The notes beneath the pieces were generated by a model. The model was not told where the DNA came from, did not search any database, and worked only from the letters and a program-made list of their open reading frames with translations. The position numbers and the translations under genes were made by a program. A DNA stretch of 64,000 nucleotides, taken from assembly GCF_003131205.1 (NCBI RefSeq), contig NZ_QFFY01000004.1:248001-312000 (forward strand), in the 5' to 3' direction. Source of the stretch: Occallatibacter savannae. GTDB lineage: Bacteria; Acidobacteriota; Terriglobia; Terriglobales; Acidobacteriaceae. This document shows, in pieces, positions 61,016 to 64,000 of this stretch (positions within the stretch are counted from its first letter, which is position 1; each line of letters starts with the position of its first letter).

Positions 61016-62365
61016 TCAGGCGACCACGGCGGTTTCAACAGCTGCGTCCTTTGGTACTGGTCCATGGCTGATCTCGCGATAGACGAGCACCGTAAACAGT
61101 AGGCCGAGCAGAGCGTAGAGACCCATGAAGCCGATCAGCGTGAACAGTCCGTTGCCTGCAGAGACCACATGCGAATAGCCATCGCTGGTGCGCATCAGCC
61201 CGTAGATGAGCCAGGGCTGGCGGCCGATCTCAGCCGTCATCCAGCCGGCAGTGTTGGCTATGTAGGGAAACGGAAAGCTGATGAGGAGGAGCCAGAGTAT
61301 GGATCGCGAGGTGTAGAGTCTTCTCCGCCAGAGCAGAAGCGCCGCTACGATCATGAGCACGACGAAGTAAGTCCCGAGTCCGGCCATGATGTGGTACGCG
61401 TAGTAAAGCAGTGGAAGAGCTGACGGCCATTGATCGCGCGGAATGCGATCGAGGCCGGTGACCTCTGCCTTTGTGGTTCCGTAGATCAGAAAGCTGAGGA
61501 CGTTGTTCACGACCAGAGGATTGTCGATCTGTCCGGTCTCTTCGTTGGGCTGGCCGATCAGCACGAGATCAGCGCCCTTTTCAGTGTGGAACAGGCCTTC
61601 CATTCCCGCGATGGCCGCAGGCTGATTCTTCGCAACATATTTGCCGTGCAGATCGCCGGTAGGGAAGATGATGAGGATCGTCGAGATGAGCCCGGCGACA
61701 ACGCCAACGCGAGTAAGGATGCGGCCGTAAGACACGTTCTTACCATCGAGGAGGTAGAAGGCGCCCACCGCAGACATGACGAATGAGGCAGTCACAACTG
61801 CGCCGGTCATATTGTGCATGTACTGGAGAAGACCCCAGGGATTGAGAAGGAGCTTCCAGAAACTGACCACTTCGAACTGTCCGTTCGGAAGCCTGTTGTA
61901 GGCGACGGGATGTTGCATCCATGCGTCGGTGACGATGATGAAGAACCCCGAAATCCACGAGCCGAGCCAGACCATAACCGCTGAGAACCAGTGCATGCGC
62001 TTCGAGATGCGCTTTTCGCCATAGAGAAAGAGTCCGAGAAAAGCGGATTCGAGAAAAAAGCTGAACACGCCTTCCATAGCGAGAGGCTGACCGATGACGC
62101 CTCCGGAGAGTTGCGAGAAACGTGCCCAGTTGGTGCCGAACTCGAACTCCATCGGAATCCCGGTCACGACTCCGAAGACGAAGTTGATGCCGAAGATGCG
62201 AGCCCAGAAGCGTGAAGCGCGATCCCACTCTTCGTTGTCTGTGCGGAGAGCGACTGTCTTCAGGACAACGATAAGCAGTCCCAGGCCCATGGTGAGTTGC
62301 GGGAAGAGGTAGTGGAACGTAATAGTGAAGGCGAAATGAAGCCTGTGTATCAGCTCTGGTGTCAT
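61016..62365 (-). CDS. cydA: Cytochrome bd oxidase subunit I
   Basis: 449 aa quinol oxidase subunit with high O2 affinity and no proton pumping. Heme ligand H18 lies in HFAFTITFHYLFPQLTMG; the second ligand region is LQYMHNMTGAVV; the conserved GRQPW motif is present (AEIGRQPWLIYG), and the quinol-loop residues occur in GKYVAKNQPAAIAGMEGLF. The protein is short compared with the 520 aa enteric form, so it has the short Q-loop. AGGAG precedes the ATG. A candidate FNR-type palindrome lies 141 bases upstream. Confidence 0.95.
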   Translation of the reverse strand: MTPELIHRLHFAFTITFHYLFPQLTMGLGLLIVVLKTVALRTDNEEWDRASRFWARIFGINFVFGVVTGIPMEFEFGTNWARFSQLSGGVIGQPLAMEGVFSFFLESAFLGLFLYGEKRISKRMHWFSAVMVWLGSWISGFFIIVTDAWMQHPVAYNRLPNGQFEVVSFWKLLLNPWGLLQYMHNMTGAVVTASFVMSAVGAFYLLDGKNVSYGRILTRVGVVAGLISTILIIFPTGDLHGKYVAKNQPAAIAGMEGLFHTEKGADLVLIGQPNEETGQIDNPLVVNNVLSFLIYGTTKAEVTGLDRIPRDQWPSALPLLYYAYHIMAGLGTYFVVLMIVAALLLWRRRLYTSRSILWLLLISFPFPYIANTAGWMTAEIGRQPWLIYGLMRTSDGYSHVVSAGNGLFTLIGFMGLYALLGLLFTVLVYREISHGPVPKDAAVETAVVA

Positions 62366-62505
62366 GCAGACTCCTGTTACGTGCGAAGGGAAAGAAGCCG
62401 GCCACGTGCGACGGCTTAACGTGGCTGATCGGGAATGGCTTTACGATCAGCAGAATGTGTGGATTCGACAAGGCTGATTATCGGCGGCAGCAGGGTTATG
62501 CCGAT

Positions 62506-62519
62506 GTGATTTAAATCAC
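62506..62519. promoter_or_regulatory. FNR/CRP-type palindrome upstream of cydA and hemY
   Basis: GTGATTTAAATCAC is a perfect 14 base palindrome with TGAT-N4-ATCA, the core of FNR/CRP sites (FNR consensus TTGAT-N4-ATCAA). It lies 141 bases before the cydA start and 116 before hemY, in the 269 base divergent gap, and could regulate either. Confidence 0.5.
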
Positions 62520-62634
62520 TTCATGGCGTGTCTGCAGGATTGATGCTGTACCTGAGGCAGGCGTCCGAAACCCTGGTCTTTAGGGTTGAAGTCGAGTGAA
62601 GGTCTGCTGTGTTATCAAGAGACTGAGGTCGGCG

Positions 62635-64000
62635 ATGCGTGTAGCGATTATCGGAGGCGGAATTGCAGGGTTGGCAGCTGCCTATGAGCTCGAGAAAGCG
62701 CGGAGTGCCGGTGCGGACATTGCGTACACGCTCTTCGAGTCGCGCGATCGGCTTGGAGGCTCACTCGCATCGGAGACCGCGAATGGAGTCGTGCTGGAGC
62801 GCGGACCGGACTCATTCCTCAGCGAAAAGCCCGCGGGCGCAGAGTTGTGCCGCGAGCTTGGGCTCGGCGATCAGCTCGTTCCGTCGAATGATGCGAATCG
62901 CAAGACGTACATCGTGGTGAAGAACAAGCTTGTTCCACTTCCCGATGGGCTGATGTTTCTGATTCCGACCAAGTTGGTTCCCACGGCGCTGACGAGTTTG
63001 TTTAGTCCGGCTACGAAGATCAAGATGGCTCTGGAGCTGCTGCATCCGCCGAGACCAAGCGAGAACGACGAATCTGTCGCGGCACTTGTGGAGAGACACT
63101 TCGGAAAGGAAGCGGTCGATCGGCTTGCGGATCCGCTGCTCTCCGGGATTTATGGCGGCGATGCAACACAGCTGAGTGCAAGGACCGTGCTGCCGAAGCT
63201 CGTCGAAATGGAAACGCAGTACGGATCCCTGACTCGAGGGATGCTTGCGGCACACAAACAGATGCGGGCTAAGATGGCAGCGATGCGCGCTGCCGCCGGC
63301 AACGGCACAGCCGGCCAGGGCAGCGCAAAACCAGCCGGTCCGCGATCGATCTTCACCTCGCTGAAAGGTGGCATGCAGCAGCTGGTGGACGCGCTGGAAG
63401 CACGCCTGAATCCGGAGTGGATTCGAAAGTCGGCAGCAGTTGCGGGTTTGTTGCGCGAAGATGATAGCTGGCGGTTGCAGACGAGTCTCGGAGAGGAACA
63501 GTATGATGCCGTGATTCTGGCTTCGCAGGCGTTCGCGGCCGGAAAGCTTTTGGCGACGACGGATGCTGCGCTGGCAGATGAACTCTGCGGGATTCCTTAC
63601 TCTTCGTCGATCACAGTGAACCTCGTATTTGATGAGTCGCAGCTTGGGCCGTTGCCGGATGGGTTTGGATTCCTGGTTCCGGCGGTGGAAGGGCGCGCGA
63701 TGCTGGCGTGCACGTTTGTGCATCGCAAGTTTGCTGGGCGAACTCCGACGGGTAAGGCGGTGCTGCGAGCCTTTCTCGGAGGAGCGAAGAATGAAGCGCT
63801 GCTCGATCAGAGCGATGATGTACTGATCGCGACGGTGAGACGCGAGCTGAGTGAAATTCTCGGAACGCGCATCGTTGGTCCGCATATTCCGGCGGAGGCA
63901 ACGCAGGTTTCTCGGTGGCGCCGGGCGATGGCGCAGTATGCAGTTGGCCACCAGGAGCGAATGAAGCGCGTTAAGAAGCGAGTGGCTGCGCTGCCAGGGT
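62635..64000 (+). CDS. hemY: Protoporphyrinogen/coproporphyrinogen III oxidase HemY, 3' end cut off by window
   Basis: The first 455 codons are present; the frame is open to the window end. The FAD-binding start MRVAIIGGGIAGLAAAYELE and the ERGPDSFLSEKP stretch are typical of the oxygen-dependent HemY/HemG-type flavoenzyme of late heme synthesis, as are ADPLLSGIYGGDATQLS and LKGGMQQLVDALEARL. It oxidises the porphyrinogen macrocycle at the membrane. Position beside cydAB across a shared upstream region suggests coordination of heme supply with oxidase production. The ATG at 62635 follows GAGGTCGGCG. Confidence 0.9.
   Translation, partial: MRVAIIGGGIAGLAAAYELEKARSAGADIAYTLFESRDRLGGSLASETANGVVLERGPDSFLSEKPAGAELCRELGLGDQLVPSNDANRKTYIVVKNKLVPLPDGLMFLIPTKLVPTALTSLFSPATKIKMALELLHPPRPSENDESVAALVERHFGKEAVDRLADPLLSGIYGGDATQLSARTVLPKLVEMETQYGSLTRGMLAAHKQMRAKMAAMRAAAGNGTAGQGSAKPAGPRSIFTSLKGGMQQLVDALEARLNPEWIRKSAAVAGLLREDDSWRLQTSLGEEQYDAVILASQAFAAGKLLATTDAALADELCGIPYSSSITVNLVFDESQLGPLPDGFGFLVPAVEGRAMLACTFVHRKFAGRTPTGKAVLRAFLGGAKNEALLDQSDDVLIATVRRELSEILGTRIVGPHIPAEATQVSRWRRAMAQYAVGHQERMKRVKKRVAALPG

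Noticed and set aside
1..64000. tRNA, rRNA, CRISPR arrays, prophage or transposase genes
   Set aside because: I looked for cloverleaf-like GGTTCGAATCC segments, regular repeat-spacer arrays and transposase or integrase motifs and found none that were convincing; a covariance-model search would be needed to be certain.

Overview
The window is a GC-rich bacterial chromosome segment with tightly packed genes and short overlaps. The gene content (fused cytochrome b, cbb3 oxidase, GH92 mannosidase, GMC/gluconate-dehydrogenase pair, flotillin/NfeD cluster) and the style of its intergenic repeats suggest an Acidobacteriota soil bacterium, probably class Terriglobia. This is inferred from gene content only; no rRNA or other marker gene is present. 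No tRNA, rRNA, CRISPR array, prophage or insertion sequence was seen.

Layout. 1-12.0 kb (+): a respiratory operon with the end of a bc-type cytochrome b, a seven-heme cytochrome c, CcoN, CcoO, two tiny membrane proteins, a GltD-like FAD/Fe-S oxidoreductase, a TauE/SafE (UreH-like) membrane protein, CcoG, another tiny membrane protein and the copper ATPase CcoI. No canonical diheme CcoP is present. 12.0-17.6 kb (-): a secreted GH92 alpha-mannosidase and a secreted beta-helix/beta-propeller protein, divergent from a Tat-exported aldo/keto reductase (+). 18.7-27.9 kb: a divergent pair of receiver-like proteins, then a chemotaxis operon cheW-mcp-cheA-cheR-cheD-cheY-cheX-cheB without flagellar genes, followed by recQ.

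29.5-36.4 kb (+): a small unknown protein, an enolase-superfamily enzyme, a ThDP-dependent pyruvate-oxidase-like enzyme, an internally duplicated membrane protein, a gluconate-2-dehydrogenase subunit-3 protein and a GMC flavoprotein. 36.4-44.2 kb (-): a lipoprotein, a family-5 solute-binding protein, an NtrY-like kinase and an NtrC-type regulator with overlapping ends, then a phospholipase-D-like protein and an EEP nuclease/phosphatase. 44.4-46.6 kb (-): an SPFH protein, a small membrane protein and an L,D-transpeptidase. 47.0-50.6 kb (+): hydantoinase/oxoprolinase subunits A and B. 50.6-56.4 kb (-): a regulatory-like-domain protein, PspA, a DUF2059 protein, a flotillin, a tiny membrane protein, a His-rich NfeD-like protein and an XRE regulator, which together look like an envelope-maintenance module. 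57.0-59.8 kb (+): mutY and an M28 peptidase. 59.9-62.4 kb (-): cydB and cydA. 62.6-64.0 kb (+): the start of hemY.

The two oxidase loci suggest adaptation to changing oxygen: a high-affinity cbb3 branch fed by a bc complex, and a cytochrome bd branch with a near-perfect FNR/CRP-type palindrome upstream. The most unusual non-coding signals are REP-like hairpins that share a GGGTGCCCCA-type head, one of them lying in frame inside hyuA, and several different short tandem repeats that all have a period of seven bases. The most unusual gene arrangements are the bc-cbb3 hybrid operon, the duplicated-membrane-protein/GMC unit, and the two SPFH modules on either side of hyuAB.
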